DNA of 45,691 bases from Aneurinibacillus danicus (GCF_007991215.1 NZ_BJXX01000117.1:1-45691); one strand, 5' to 3'. Positions 31,563-41,318 are shown, numbered from the stretch's first letter. A program made the numbers and translations. The notes: generated by a model from the sequence alone, not told the origin.

Positions 31563-32882
31563 ATGAATGGAAAGTATCGTTATTTGATTATGGCAATGAT
31601 TGTATTTATGACCGTCGTTAATTATGTGGACCGGGGAGCGATTTCTTATGCACAGAAATCCATTATCGATGAGTTCGGATTAGATCCTAAATCATGGGGA
31701 GAGATTTTGGGCTATTTCGGCTACGGATATATGTTTGGTGCATTGTTCGGCGGTATGCTTGCCGATAAGAAGGGACCAAGATACGTTTGGCTGTTGGCGG
31801 GTACAGCTTGGTCCCTCTTCGAAATTGGAACGGCTTATGCAGGAGACATAGGGATGGCGCTGTTCGGTGGATCCGCTTTAACAGGGTTTGCGGTATTCCG
31901 CATACTGTTTGGATTGGCTGAAGGACCAACCTTTTCAACAATTAACAAGACGATGGCAAACTGGGCTGCTCCGAAAGAAAAAGGGTTTGCTACCGCACTC
32001 GGATTGCTGGGAACTCCTCTTGGAGCCATGCTAACCGCCCCGATTGCTGTCGCACTATTATCGGTAACAGATTGGAAAACGATGTTTTTGATTCTCGGTA
32101 TTATCGGATTAATCTGGGTCATTGTCTGGTCCAAAATGTTTACGGATCTTCCGGAAGATCATCCTCGGGTATCAAAGGCAGAGCTGGCCGAGATTCGTTC
32201 AAAGGAGGACTTATTGGAATCGGAGACGAGTTTGGCAGAAGCCAAGCAAGTCCCTGTCCCTTGGTATCATTTTTTTAAGAATCCAACGCTTGTAATGAAC
32301 GCGATAGGCTATTTCGCTTTTCAATACGTAAATTTCTTGATTTTAACGTGGACTCCGAAATATTTGCAGGATACATTTAATTTTAAGCTGGCTTCTTTGT
32401 GGTATTTGGGAATGGTTCCCTGGATTGGTGCCTGTGTTACGGTACTGCTTGGTGGAAGAATCTCTGATGCCCTTCGCCGCAAAACTGGAAATCTCCGAAT
32501 TGCCAGATCCGGTTTGGCTGTAGTGTCCCTGTTTTTTACAGCCGTTTGTTTCATGTTAATTCCTGTCGTGGATAGCGTGGGAGCGGTTCTTGCGCTTATG
32601 GCTATCGGCAATGCTTTTAACTTTCTACCGAATTCTGTATATTGGACGGTTATTATTGATACCGAGCCCTCCAAAGCCGGAACCTTCGGTGGAGTTACCC
32701 ACTTTTTTACGAATATTGCTACCATTGTTGCACCTACGTTAACAGGAGCGCTTGTAGCAAGCAGCGGATATAAAGCGATGTTCATTGCTGCGGCTGTAGC
32801 CTCTGCCGTCGGTATGATTGCTATGTTATTTGTAAATCCGGGAAGAACAAACAAAGTAGTCGGAGAGAAGCCGATAACATAG
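31563..32882 (+). CDS. MFS transporter, anion:cation symporter (ACS) family
   Basis: 439 residues from the ATG at 31563, with AGGCTGG upstream; a GTG at 31551 is an alternative. Twelve helices are apparent. N-Y-V-D-R-G-A-I-S-Y-A near the start and the F-G-L-A-E-G-P-T-F-S motif in helix 4 are typical of hexuronate/glucarate-type ACS permeases. It would import an organic anion with protons. It forms an operon with the amidase 66 bp downstream, so an amide-bearing acid is a reasonable guess. Confidence 0.88.
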   Translation: MNGKYRYLIMAMIVFMTVVNYVDRGAISYAQKSIIDEFGLDPKSWGEILGYFGYGYMFGALFGGMLADKKGPRYVWLLAGTAWSLFEIGTAYAGDIGMALFGGSALTGFAVFRILFGLAEGPTFSTINKTMANWAAPKEKGFATALGLLGTPLGAMLTAPIAVALLSVTDWKTMFLILGIIGLIWVIVWSKMFTDLPEDHPRVSKAELAEIRSKEDLLESETSLAEAKQVPVPWYHFFKNPTLVMNAIGYFAFQYVNFLILTWTPKYLQDTFNFKLASLWYLGMVPWIGACVTVLLGGRISDALRRKTGNLRIARSGLAVVSLFFTAVCFMLIPVVDSVGAVLALMAIGNAFNFLPNSVYWTVIIDTEPSKAGTFGGVTHFFTNIATIVAPTLTGALVASSGYKAMFIAAAVASAVGMIAMLFVNPGRTNKVVGEKPIT

Positions 32883-32948
32883 TAGATGTGTACAAATTCC
32901 ATGGAGACTCAGGATTTTAGAGGTAAAAACGGGAGGAGAGATGGAGTA

Positions 32949-34367
32949 TTGAATCAGGATGTTCTGAAGCTGGATATTTCAGCCTTATCAACGAAAATTC
33001 GCCACAGAGAAATATCGCCTGTAGAGATTGTGGAGCAGCTTTTGAAGCGAATTGAAAGGGTAAATCCTGCAATCAATGCATTTATAACGGTAACTTATGA
33101 AGAAGCAATGGACTCCGCCAAAAAAGCAGAATCAGAAATCGCAAATGGGAAATGGAGAGGGCCTCTTCACGGGGTCCCAATCGGGCTGAAAGATTTAATT
33201 TATACAAAGGGAATTAGAACCACCATGGGTTCGAAAATCTATGAACGTTTTGTTCCGGATTTTGACGCAACGGTTGTGCATAAATTGAAAGATACAGGAG
33301 CTATTATTATCGGGAAGCTGAATACACATGAATTTGCCTATGGTCCTACAGGGGATGTCTCTCATTTCGGACCGGTTCGAAATCCATACGATTTAAATAA
33401 AATGTCAGGCGGCTCAAGCAGTGGTTCTGCAGCAGCCGTCGCGTCCGCTCTTTGTTTCGGCGCTCTAGGTACCGATACCGGCGGCTCAATTCGGATTCCT
33501 TCTTCAGCCTGCGGAATCGTAGGGATGAAGCCTACTTTTGGGCGGGTAAGTAAGCATGGAGTGTATCCGTTAGGATTCACGCTGGATCATGTTGGACCAA
33601 TGACAAGAACGATAAGAGACAATGCCCTTCTATTAAATGTGTTAGCAGGATATGATCGGCAGGATTCATACTCGGCTCAACGTGGAGAAGAAGATTTTAC
33701 ACGCCATATCGGAGAAAGTGTAAGAGGGAAAGTGATAGGGGTGCCTTCGACTTTCTATTTTGACTCTCTCTCTGATGAGGTGAGAAAGCGAATGGAAGAA
33801 GCGTTGACCATCTTTCAGAGAATGGGGGCAGAGCTTGAGACGGTTGATATTCCTGCGCTTTCCCATGCTTCATGGGCGCAGTTAAAGACGCTGCAAAGTG
33901 AGGCATATGCCGTTCATGAAGAACATATAGAACAAGAAGCGGAGAATTTTCATCCGGAAGTGCTGGAGCGCCTCGTATTAAGCTCTGAAGCAAAAGGATA
34001 CGAATATGTAAAAGCTCAGCAGATTCGTCAGAATATTTCAGAATCGCTTAACAAGATTTTTAAACGTGTGGATGTGTTGGCAGCCCCAACGCTTCCTATT
34101 CTGCCTCCTGAAATCGGACAGCGGGAGATTCAAGTGGAGAAACGGAAGGAGCAGGTGCGCTCTGCTTTACTGCGCCTGACAGGTCCGACCAGTTTGACTG
34201 GTCTGCCTAGCCTGTCTGTTCCATGCGGTTTTTCGGATACAGGTTTGCCGATTGGGTTGCAGTTAATCGGACGGTCTTTTGACGAAGCGGTACTATACCA
34301 GTTCGGTGCTGCTTTTGAAGATGCGGCGGGCATTTTTTCTCTAAAATGGGAGATTGAAGAAGGATAA
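32949..34367 (+). CDS. amidase signature family hydrolase
   Basis: 472 residues from a TTG at 32949 behind GGGAGGAG; a frame to 32886 adds 21 unusual residues without a good site. The Ser-cisSer-Lys triad is visible: Lys81 (G-L-K-D-L), Ser156 (S-G-G-S-S-S-G-S-A) and nucleophile Ser180 (T-D-T-G-G-S-I-R). The sequence is close to GatA-like and aryl/acyl amidases, but no gatC or gatB neighbours exist, so it is a catabolic amidase. It probably hydrolyses the compound brought in by the MFS transporter. Cytosolic. Confidence 0.9.
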   Translation: MNQDVLKLDISALSTKIRHREISPVEIVEQLLKRIERVNPAINAFITVTYEEAMDSAKKAESEIANGKWRGPLHGVPIGLKDLIYTKGIRTTMGSKIYERFVPDFDATVVHKLKDTGAIIIGKLNTHEFAYGPTGDVSHFGPVRNPYDLNKMSGGSSSGSAAAVASALCFGALGTDTGGSIRIPSSACGIVGMKPTFGRVSKHGVYPLGFTLDHVGPMTRTIRDNALLLNVLAGYDRQDSYSAQRGEEDFTRHIGESVRGKVIGVPSTFYFDSLSDEVRKRMEEALTIFQRMGAELETVDIPALSHASWAQLKTLQSEAYAVHEEHIEQEAENFHPEVLERLVLSSEAKGYEYVKAQQIRQNISESLNKIFKRVDVLAAPTLPILPPEIGQREIQVEKRKEQVRSALLRLTGPTSLTGLPSLSVPCGFSDTGLPIGLQLIGRSFDEAVLYQFGAAFEDAAGIFSLKWEIEEG

Positions 34368-34399
34368 GACAGATATAAATTGAAAAGCGGAGGGATAGG

Positions 34400-35185
34400 A
34401 TGTACGAGCAGGACAATAGGAAAGAAACGGTGAAGCGGCAGTTCGGAAAAAACGCGGAGAAATACGTAACGAGCGCGTCGCACGCAAAGGGCAGTGATCT
34501 GGCTATGCTTGTGGAGTGGCTTGCGCCGCGACCGGATTGGGTGGCGCTTGATGTGGCCACAGGCGGAGGACATGTAGCCGGGACGCTGGCTCCTCATGTA
34601 GCGCATGTATTCTCCACCGATCTTACGCCGCAGATGCTGGCACAGGCAGCCGGGCATTTGAAGACAAAACATTCGAACATCTGGTATGTGGTGGCTGATG
34701 CGGAGGCGCTGCCGTTTCTGGACGCAACATTCGATGCGGTAACATGTCGGATTGCGCCGCACCATTTCCCGGCACCGGAGCGGTTTGTACAGGAAGTGGC
34801 CCGCGTACTCAAACCGGGTGGCCGGTTCCTGATGATCGACAATGTTGCGCCGGTGGATAAGAAACTGGCGCTGTTTATGAACAAGGTAGAAAAAATGAGA
34901 GATGAAAGCCATGTGCGCTGCCTGTCAATCGAGGAGTGGGGCGCGCTGTTTGCCGCATCGGGATTAACGGAGCGCCGTTCATCGTTCCGCAGGAAGACAT
35001 ACGACTTTCCAGTATGGGCGGCGCGTACGGCAAGCGATGGGCAGCAGGTCGAAAAGGTGGAGAAGCTGCTGACGGAAGCGGAAAAAGAAATAAAAGAGTA
35101 CTTCTCCGTACACATGCAGGATGGAAAGGTCGTGTCGCTGCAGGTAGACGAGTGGATGGTTCTTCTGGAAAAATCGGGCGCCTGA
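34400..35185 (+). CDS. class I SAM-dependent methyltransferase (YcgJ/UbiE-like)
   Basis: 261 residues behind GCGGAGGGATAGG. Motif I is V-A-L-D-V-A-T-G-G-G-H-V; the F-S-T-D-L-T motif II and the post-I A-D-A-E-A-L-P-F-L segment are canonical. R-V-L-K-P-G-G-R-F-L follows. The C-terminal lobe is helical. The substrate is unknown. It is 32 bp after the amidase but more GC-rich, so it may have joined recently. Confidence 0.88.
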   Translation: MYEQDNRKETVKRQFGKNAEKYVTSASHAKGSDLAMLVEWLAPRPDWVALDVATGGGHVAGTLAPHVAHVFSTDLTPQMLAQAAGHLKTKHSNIWYVVADAEALPFLDATFDAVTCRIAPHHFPAPERFVQEVARVLKPGGRFLMIDNVAPVDKKLALFMNKVEKMRDESHVRCLSIEEWGALFAASGLTERRSSFRRKTYDFPVWAARTASDGQQVEKVEKLLTEAEKEIKEYFSVHMQDGKVVSLQVDEWMVLLEKSGA

Positions 35186-35202
35186 TGTCAGGCGCCTTTT
35201 TC
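35178..35202 (+). terminator. rho-independent terminator after the methyltransferase
   Basis: GGCGCCTGA-TG-TCAGGCGCC followed by TTTTT; it overlaps the stop codon. Confidence 0.92.
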
Positions 35203-36047
35203 TACATTAAACTTTTTGATATGCGCTCCATCCCATTGATAATTACTATATTATACTGTGGGTATGAAGCAGGATTGTTTGCGCTCGCGGTCCTTCTTCT
35301 ATACAGGTACTATCTGGGGGGAGACGGTTTTTACACGACATTGTATATATATCCGGTGGTTACATGCTTCGTCGTCTTTATGTTTTCATGCTTTCAAAAA
35401 TCGGACAGGGAAAAACGGCACAAGATCGCTATGTGGCTTGCGCTGCTTTCTTCCTCGCTTGTTATTTTCGGAAGCCTGCTGAGCATGCAGGAAGAGGCGA
35501 AGACGCAAATGAAATTTCTCCACTTTTCGTTCGAGTATTCACTGATTCAGCTGGCCGGTGTAATGACATCGTATGCGCTGCTGAAAAATGTAGAAATAAT
35601 ATGGAAATAGAAGAGGACCTGTGTCTTATACTGAACCGTTCAAAGTTCTCCCAGTGCATGATTAACATGATGAAAAACGGTGTGGAAGCGATGACTGAAG
35701 GAGGCGTTCTGACGGTGCGGGTTTTCCGCCGGGCAGAACATATCGTCATTGATATCATTGATACAGGCAAAGGAATGACCCCGGAAGAAGTCAGGCGGTT
35801 GGGCAATCCTTTCTATTCGACGAAAGAAAAGGGGACCGGCTTAGGTTTAATGGTGTGCTATCGGATTGTAGAGGCGTGGAATGGCAGAGTAGAAGTGAGA
35901 AGCGAGAAGGGAAAGGGCACTCATTTTTCTATTATTCTTCCGATGCTCGCGAGTTTTCCTTGTTTACGAATAGAAGGAAAGAAAGACGGAGCGCATTTCG
36001 TGATGCTCCGTCTTTTTGCCTGTACTTATAAAACGTGGTGGTTATGA
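35203..36047 (+). pseudogene. KinB-like sporulation sensor kinase, heavily deleted
   Basis: The first frame (to 35610) starts in mid-protein at F-D-M-R-S-I-P-L-I-I-T-I-L-Y-C-G-Y-E-A-G and matches the 5TM sensor domain of KinB-like kinases, without its first helices or start codon. A second frame from 35599 contains only the ATPase half (N-M-M-K-N-G-V-E-A-M, D-T-G-K-G-M, G-T-G-L-G-L-M-V). The phosphoacceptor His domain between them is gone. The natural end after F-S-I-I-L-P is also lost, and the frame runs into the terminator. Three separate scars make it non-functional. Confidence 0.8.
35982..36017. terminator. bidirectional terminator
   Basis: AAAGACGGAGC/GCTCCGTCTTT followed by TTTTT on plus and a shorter T-run on minus. 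It sits between the kinase pseudogene and the convergent ABC ATPase gene. Confidence 0.85.
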
Positions 36048-36826
36048 TGTTTGCTGTATGGGACGCACATCGGCGTACCGTAAATCGGGTCGTTGATAAT
36101 ACGGCAATCGAGATGGAAGACGGAGCGAACGAGCTGTTCCGTAATAATGTCTTCCGGTCTTCCTTCCGCATACACATTCTGATCCTGCAGTGCGACGATA
36201 TGATCGGCATACCGGCAGGCGAGGTTGATGTCGTGCAGCACCATGACAATGGTGCGTTTTTCGCTGCGGTTCAAATCGGCCAGGATATCGAGCACTTCAA
36301 TCTGGTGCGTCATATCCAGATAGGTGGTTGGCTCATCAAGCAACAGCGCATTTGTACCCTGGGCCAGCACCATCGCGATCCAGGCGCGCTGGCGCTGACC
36401 GCCGGACAGGGAGTCAACCGGGCGTTCCGCAAGTTCAGTCAATCGTGTTACTTCAAGCGCCCATTGGACTGTCTTTTCGTCTTCTTTCGACCATTGTTGA
36501 AGCCACGATTGATAAGGATAGCGTCCCTGTTTAACAAGCTGCAGCACGGTCAGTCCTTCGGGAGCACCGGTCGTTTGCGGCAGAATCGCAAGACGTCGCG
36601 CCACTTCCTTGGTTGACAGCCGGGAAATGCTTTGGCCGTCCAGAATGATTGAGCCTGCAGACGGCTTTAGCAGGCGGGCCAGTGAACGAAGCAGCGTGGA
36701 TTTGCCGCATCCATTGCTTCCGATAAAAACGGTGATTTTTCCCTCTGGAATCGTTATATCCAGTTCCCGGATAATGGTACGGTTTCCATAAGCGAGGGTC
36801 AGCTTTTCTGCCGCTAATGTTTTCAT
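36026..36826 (-). CDS. iron-siderophore ABC transporter ATP-binding protein (FecE/FhuC family)
   Basis: 266 residues. Walker A is G-S-N-G-C-G-K-S-T, the signature L-S-G-G-Q-R-Q-R and Walker [12 protein letters not shown]. It powers the two permeases encoded immediately upstream (17 bp). The last residues carry H-N-H-H. Membrane-associated on the cytoplasmic side. Confidence 0.93.
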   Translation of the reverse strand: MKTLAAEKLTLAYGNRTIIRELDITIPEGKITVFIGSNGCGKSTLLRSLARLLKPSAGSIILDGQSISRLSTKEVARRLAILPQTTGAPEGLTVLQLVKQGRYPYQSWLQQWSKEDEKTVQWALEVTRLTELAERPVDSLSGGQRQRAWIAMVLAQGTNALLLDEPTTYLDMTHQIEVLDILADLNRSEKRTIVMVLHDINLACRYADHIVALQDQNVYAEGRPEDIITEQLVRSVFHLDCRIINDPIYGTPMCVPYSKHHNHHVL

Positions 36827-36843
36827 ATATCAATAACCCCTTT

Positions 36844-37881
36844 CTATTGGTTGCGGTATTTATACAGTAAGTACATAAAGAACGGTGCGCCAATGGCCGA
36901 TGTGAAAATGCCGACAGGCAAATCGAGCGGCGGGAGCGCGACGCGGGCAATCAGGTCGGCACAGACAACGATAAAGGAACCGGACAGAGCCGCTACCGGC
37001 AGCAAAGCACCGAATGAAGGACCGACCAGCTTGCGCGCGATTTGCGGCGCAAGCAGGGCAACAAAACCGATCGCACCGCCGATGGCAACTGCTGCCCCCG
37101 CAAGCGCTACACAGAGGAACAGCAGCAGAGCTCTCTGCCGTTCCACATGGTGTCCGACGCCCTGGGCTACCTCGTCCCCCAATTGCTGGATGTTGATGTT
37201 CCGTCCGAGAAGGAATGCCATTGGGATAAACACCAGCGTCCACGGCAGAAGGGTAAGAACATCGTTCCAATTCGTTCCGTATACGCTTCCTGTTAGCCAC
37301 ACCATAGCTTTGCTTGTCAGATAAATCGGACTGGTAACCAGCAGCAGGGTAGTGAGTGCCGACATGCACGATTGGATGCCTACTCCAATAAGGACAAGCC
37401 GCAGGGCGCTTACGCCTTTTTTCCAGGCTAGCATATAGATAAGTACGGTCACGATTCCCGCGCCGAACAGCGCCGATACCGGGAGCCATTGAATAGAAGC
37501 TGTAGGAAATAGCATGATGAATCCAATGGCTGCAACAGATGCTCCGCCTGTAATGCCGAGCAGGTCGGGAGAGGCAAGCGGATTGCGTACCATTCCTTGA
37601 AGAATGGCTCCCGATACTGCCAGGCAGGCCCCCACCAGTATGGCTGTGAGCACGCGCGGCAGGCGGAACGTCTGGATAATCAATGCATGTTCAGCCGCTC
37701 CGATGCCGAGCAGTGTCTTCATTACATCCGTCGGTTGAATAAAGAAATCTCCTATTCCTACGCTCAGGAGAAATAATGCCAGTGTAAGCAGCAAAAATAG
37801 TAGAGTGATGATCACGGCGCGTTTGTCGATCAGGAAAGAGAACGGCCACCTCTTGCCTCGTACATATACATACTTTCTCAT
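36844..37881 (-). CDS. iron-siderophore ABC transporter permease (FecCD family), second
   Basis: 345 residues with about ten helices. The family motifs are L-R-L-P-R-V-L-T-A-I-L-V-G-A-C-L-A-V-S-G near residues 74-93 and the ATPase-contact loop G-F-V-A-L-L-A-P-Q-I-A-R. Its start overlaps the stop of the first permease (ATGA), so the heterodimer is made in coupled fashion. Confidence 0.93.
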   Translation of the reverse strand: MRKYVYVRGKRWPFSFLIDKRAVIITLLFLLLTLALFLLSVGIGDFFIQPTDVMKTLLGIGAAEHALIIQTFRLPRVLTAILVGACLAVSGAILQGMVRNPLASPDLLGITGGASVAAIGFIMLFPTASIQWLPVSALFGAGIVTVLIYMLAWKKGVSALRLVLIGVGIQSCMSALTTLLLVTSPIYLTSKAMVWLTGSVYGTNWNDVLTLLPWTLVFIPMAFLLGRNINIQQLGDEVAQGVGHHVERQRALLLFLCVALAGAAVAIGGAIGFVALLAPQIARKLVGPSFGALLPVAALSGSFIVVCADLIARVALPPLDLPVGIFTSAIGAPFFMYLLYKYRNQ

Positions 37882-38888
37882 GACTGCGCCGCTCCTTTCC
37901 GTGCCGCATAAATAAAGAACGGCGCCCCGAGCAGTGCGGTCATAACTCCGATCGGCAGCTCTTTCGGCATAGCCACGAAACGGGCCGCAATGTCCGCAAG
38001 CAATAACAAAATCGCACCGAGCAGCGCGCTGTACGCTACCATCCAGCGCATATCAATACCAACGATCGCACGCGCGATGTGCGGAATGATAAGTCCAATA
38101 AAGCTAATGGGTCCGGCGACTGCGATGGAGCTGCCGGCCAGTATGACAATCAGAAGACCTGCCGCTACTTTGACAAGCGCAGTCCGCTGACCGACCCCTC
38201 TGGCTACGTCTTCTCCGAGCCGTAGCGTATTCATCGGTCCGGCGATAACGAACGATGCCGCAATTGCCACCGCCATATAAGGAAGCACGGATACGAGAAC
38301 GTCCAGTTTGCGTCCGGCCACTGATCCGGCCAACCAGAACAGCACTTCTTCCATAGCTGACTCCCTTATTAATAGAATGCCCTGTGTAAACGAAGAAGCG
38401 AGCGCATACATCGCCGCGCCTGCCAGCGTAAGCTTAAGCGGCGTTGCTCCTTCCCGGCCTAACGAACCGAGCGCATAAACGGCGATTCCGCTTAACGCCG
38501 CTCCGAAAAAGCCAATCCATGTCAGCGCGGTCAGTGTGCTGACAGAAAAGAAGGCAACGGCAATGACAATGACAAGCGATGCTCCGGCATTGATCCCAAG
38601 AATGCCGACATCAGCCATCGGATTACGTGTAAGCGCCTGGATGAGCACCCCGCAGATACCAAGGCACATTCCGACAGCGACCGCAATCAGCGCCCGGGGA
38701 ATCCGGGCTTCCCTAATGACGATATGCTCGTTCGTTCCCGAAAAATTTGTATAGGCTTCCAGCAGCGTGCGCCAGCTTGTGTGGATGACGCCAAACACGA
38801 TACTGGCGTATACCGCAGACACAAGAAGAATGGCGCCGATGAGAAGCCCTGCAATTTTTAATTGAATGTTTGGCAGTAAAACTTTCAT
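37878..38888 (-). CDS. iron-siderophore ABC transporter permease (FecCD family), first
   Basis: 336 residues from the ATG at 38888, preceded by AGGAAAAGGG; the ATG at 38912 has no site. R-I-P-R-A-L-I-A-V-A-V-G-M-C-L-G-I-C-G-V and the contact loop G-L-I-I-P-H-I-A-R are canonical. First gene of the operon, divergent from the binding-protein gene, with a Fur-like box about 95 bp upstream. The set resembles Bacillus YfiY-YfiZ-YfhA hydroxamate uptake (inference from layout). Confidence 0.93.
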   Translation of the reverse strand: MKVLLPNIQLKIAGLLIGAILLVSAVYASIVFGVIHTSWRTLLEAYTNFSGTNEHIVIREARIPRALIAVAVGMCLGICGVLIQALTRNPMADVGILGINAGASLVIVIAVAFFSVSTLTALTWIGFFGAALSGIAVYALGSLGREGATPLKLTLAGAAMYALASSFTQGILLIRESAMEEVLFWLAGSVAGRKLDVLVSVLPYMAVAIAASFVIAGPMNTLRLGEDVARGVGQRTALVKVAAGLLIVILAGSSIAVAGPISFIGLIIPHIARAIVGIDMRWMVAYSALLGAILLLLADIAARFVAMPKELPIGVMTALLGAPFFIYAARKGAAQS

Positions 38889-38980
38889 CCCTTTTCCTAC
38901 TTCCGTCTTCATCTAATATGATGTATATTTATTTTTCAATTCATTGATAAAGTTTACGGGCATCCAAGGGATCTGTCAAT

Positions 38981-38999
38981 GATTTTGAGATTCATTATC
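38981..38999 (-). promoter_or_regulatory. Fur-box-like site upstream of the permease operon
   Basis: GATTTTGAGATTCATTATC matches 15 of 19 positions of the Fur consensus GATAATGATAATCATTATC. Confidence 0.6.
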
Positions 39000-39018
39000 A
39001 CTTATTTAGCATATTCTA

Positions 39019-39074
39019 TTGACAAAAAGAAGCAGAGCAGATAGGATAAAAAAAGTTAATGATAATCATTATCA
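39019..39074 (+). promoter_or_regulatory. sigma-A promoter and Fur box of the binding-protein gene
   Basis: TTGACA (39019), 17 bp, TAGGAT (39042). GTTAATGATAATCATTATC at 39055-39073 matches the Fur consensus in 18 of 19 positions and covers the transcription start. Iron-loaded Fur would block this promoter. Confidence 0.92.
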
Positions 39075-39101
39075 AATATGAAAATAAAGGGGAGAACAAC
39101 T

Positions 39102-40091
39102 GTGTTTGCTACATACGCACGAAAGAAAAGAAATATGTTTACATTTCTGGCTATGCTGCTCGCTTTTGCAGTATTTGTCGCCGGATGCGGCTCACAGCAA
39201 ACCGTCTCTGAAAAAGGCGGGGAAGAGACGAAGAAGGAAGAAGCGACCCGCACGGTAAAACATGCAATGGGAGAGACAAAAGTGCCGGAGCATCCGCAAA
39301 AAGTGGTTATTCTTACCAATGAAGGTACGGAAGCGTTGCTGGCGCTTGGCGTAAAGCCGGTCGGTGCGGTGAAATCGTGGACAGGGACGGATGAACCGTT
39401 CTATAAGCATATCGCCAAAGACATGGAAGGTGTAACGGTAGTAGGAGACGAACATCAACCGAACCTGGAGAAAATTGCCGCGTTGAAGCCGGACTTGATT
39501 CTGGGCAATAAAATGCGTCAAGAGAAAATTTATCAGCAGCTCTCCGCCATTGCACCGACTGTATTTAGCGAAGAGTTGCGTGGTGCCTGGAAGGACAATT
39601 TCAAGCTGTATGCCGAGGCGCTGAACAAAAAGGCGGAAGGTGACAAATTGCTGGCTGATTGGGATAAGCGCATCGCTGACTTCAAGCAAAAGGCCGGGGA
39701 TAAGCTTTCCACGAAAGTATCCGTTGTCCGTTTCATGACAGGGAAAACACGTATTTATTACAAAGATACATTCTCAGGTATCATTCTTAATGAAATTGGC
39801 TTTGCCCGTCCGGCTGCACAGGACAAAGATGAGTTTGCCGATGAGGTGACGAAAGAACGTATCCCGGAAATGGACGGCGACATTCTATTCTATTTCACAT
39901 ATGAAACAGGTGACGGCCAGGCATCGCAAGCCGAGAAAGAGTGGACGAATGATCCGCTGTGGAAGAATCTAAGTGTCGTGAAGAAGGGGCAGGCCCACAA
40001 AGTGGATGATGTTATCTGGAATACGGCAGGCGGCATAAAAGCAGCCAACCTGATGCTTGATGATTTGGAGAAATACTTTTTAAAGCAGTAA
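39102..40091 (+). CDS. iron-siderophore substrate-binding lipoprotein
   Basis: 329 residues from a GTG at 39102 behind AAGGGGAG; an ATG at 39078 overlaps that ribosome site. The signal peptide ends in a lipobox (F-V-A-G-C), so it is a lipoprotein on the outer face of the membrane. The body is a class III periplasmic-binding fold: P-E-H-P-Q-K-V-V-I-L, L-G-V-K-P-V-G-A and L-K-P-D-L-I-L-G-N are typical of FecB/FhuD-type proteins. It delivers ferric siderophore to the permease pair. Confidence 0.93.
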   Translation: MFATYARKKRNMFTFLAMLLAFAVFVAGCGSQQTVSEKGGEETKKEEATRTVKHAMGETKVPEHPQKVVILTNEGTEALLALGVKPVGAVKSWTGTDEPFYKHIAKDMEGVTVVGDEHQPNLEKIAALKPDLILGNKMRQEKIYQQLSAIAPTVFSEELRGAWKDNFKLYAEALNKKAEGDKLLADWDKRIADFKQKAGDKLSTKVSVVRFMTGKTRIYYKDTFSGIILNEIGFARPAAQDKDEFADEVTKERIPEMDGDILFYFTYETGDGQASQAEKEWTNDPLWKNLSVVKKGQAHKVDDVIWNTAGGIKAANLMLDDLEKYFLKQ

Positions 40092-40111
40092 TATTAGATA
40101 GTGCAAAAAGC

Positions 40112-40154
40112 AAAAGCGGGGAAACAAGCACTCAACTTGTTTCCCCGCTTTTTA
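40112..40154 (+). terminator. rho-independent terminator
   Basis: AAGCGGGGAAACAAG/CTTGTTTCCCCGCTT stem of 15 bp followed by TTT; the T side on both strands suits the convergent ylaN gene too. Confidence 0.92.
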
Positions 40155-40193
40155 TCGCTTTGCGCGGCATTGTACAGCGTTTGGGTTGTTTGG

Positions 40194-40448
40194 TTATTGT
40201 CCGATTTTCGCTGAGACCCGCTTTTCGAGTTCGTCCAAAATGTCTTTTCCTTCTTCTTTGCTTAACAAATCGAGGCGAGTCAAAAAGTCGATTACGCGCG
40301 AAAGGCCGAACAATTGCGTATCGAGCACTTCTTCATACAGCGGGCATTTCGGCATTGTCAGATTGCTGCGCTGTACCTCAATGAGGTGTTCGATTTTATC
40401 GGCTTCCGCTTTCAGCAGTTGCAGTGCTTGTGCTTTTATTTCGTTCAT
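40194..40448 (-). CDS. ylaN: YlaN family protein (UPF0358), Fur-interacting iron-homeostasis protein
   Basis: 84 residues from the ATG at 40448 behind AAGGAGAAGG; the longer frame to 40799 is spurious. The core [21 protein letters not shown] and the ending [10 protein letters not shown] are unmistakable YlaN. In B. subtilis YlaN is needed under iron limitation and binds Fur, relieving its repression (literature knowledge). Its position between a Fur-type uptake operon and iron-storage genes fits that role. Confidence 0.95.
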   Translation of the reverse strand: MNEIKAQALQLLKAEADKIEHLIEVQRSNLTMPKCPLYEEVLDTQLFGLSRVIDFLTRLDLLSKEEGKDILDELEKRVSAKIGQ

Positions 40449-40557
40449 AGGAATAGCCACCTTCTCCTTGTCTATCCTTGCATTGTTTAGAAGGAAGTCA
40501 TTTTTTTTGCCATTTATCTTGAGTATAGCAAAAAAGGAGAAGATGTGCAGTCTTTCG

Positions 40558-41175
40558 TTATGCTTTTGGGAGATCATTCTTCGGCCGATGGGCAAGCATG
40601 CCGTACTGCAGAACTTCGGCGATTTCCGACGCCAGCTGCTTCGCGCTTTTTTCTCCGTTGAACAGCCAGCGTTCGGCGGAGGCGTGTATGGTGGCAAATA
40701 TGCATTCAGCGACGACATCAAGCGCAAGGCCTTCACGGATATGGCCGGCCAGCCAATTCTTCCGGGCGTTTTCACGGATAAGTCCTGTAATCTCTTCATG
40801 AATCACCGTAGCTTCCGGTGATTCGTACAGTGCCACACGAACAAGCTCGCGGTTCTTTAGCAAAAACGTAAGCACGTCTTCAATGTTTTGCCGCATCTTC
40901 GCAGGAACGTCAGAGGGAGCAAGCGCGGTGACATTGCTGCCGGAGTCGCCGAATACGCGCAACTGCTGCTTAAATTCGGCTACAAGCTCGGAAAGTATCG
41001 CCTCTTTGCTCGGAAAATACAAATAGAACGCGGCCTGAGTGAGGCCGGCCGCTTTCACGATATCGCTGACTTTGGTCGCATGATAACCACTGCGGGCGAA
41101 TTCTTCTGCCGCCGCCTCCATAAGACGATGGCGGCTCTTTTCTCCTTTTTCTGTCCGACCTCGTTTTTTGCTCAT
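40558..41175 (-). CDS. TetR-family regulator
   Basis: 205 residues behind AGAGGAC. The N-terminal HTH ([21 protein letters not shown], then F-Y-L-Y-F-P-S-K-E) is standard. The ligand domain resembles FadR-type TetR proteins. It is autoregulated in all likelihood, as a palindromic operator lies just upstream. The ligand is not evident. Confidence 0.92.
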   Translation of the reverse strand: MSKKRGRTEKGEKSRHRLMEAAAEEFARSGYHATKVSDIVKAAGLTQAAFYLYFPSKEAILSELVAEFKQQLRVFGDSGSNVTALAPSDVPAKMRQNIEDVLTFLLKNRELVRVALYESPEATVIHEEITGLIRENARKNWLAGHIREGLALDVVAECIFATIHASAERWLFNGEKSAKQLASEIAEVLQYGMLAHRPKNDLPKA

Positions 41176-41196
41176 AATCGTCCTCTTTTCACTTAG

Positions 41197-41216
41197 ATAA
41201 CTGGTAAGTCAGTTAT
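41197..41216. promoter_or_regulatory. palindromic TetR operator
   Basis: ATAACTG-GTAAGT-CAGTTAT, 22 bp upstream of the TetR start. Seven-base arms around six bases are typical for this family. Confidence 0.75.
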
Positions 41217-41318
41217 ATCATGGGTAGTGAGAAAAGAAAACCCATATAGACAGGCGATTATAATTTTGATTTTTAAGGTAAGACTACGACTGTTACCGTT
41301 ATTTTTGCTTCTAGTGTC

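Noticed and set aside
32321-32902. 193-codon minus-strand ORF opposite the MFS transporter
   Set aside because: Shadow of a codon-biased membrane protein gene; threonine/alanine-rich translation without start signals.
34130-34912. 260-codon minus-strand ORF across the amidase and methyltransferase
   Set aside because: Spans two well-supported genes on the other strand and has no family features.
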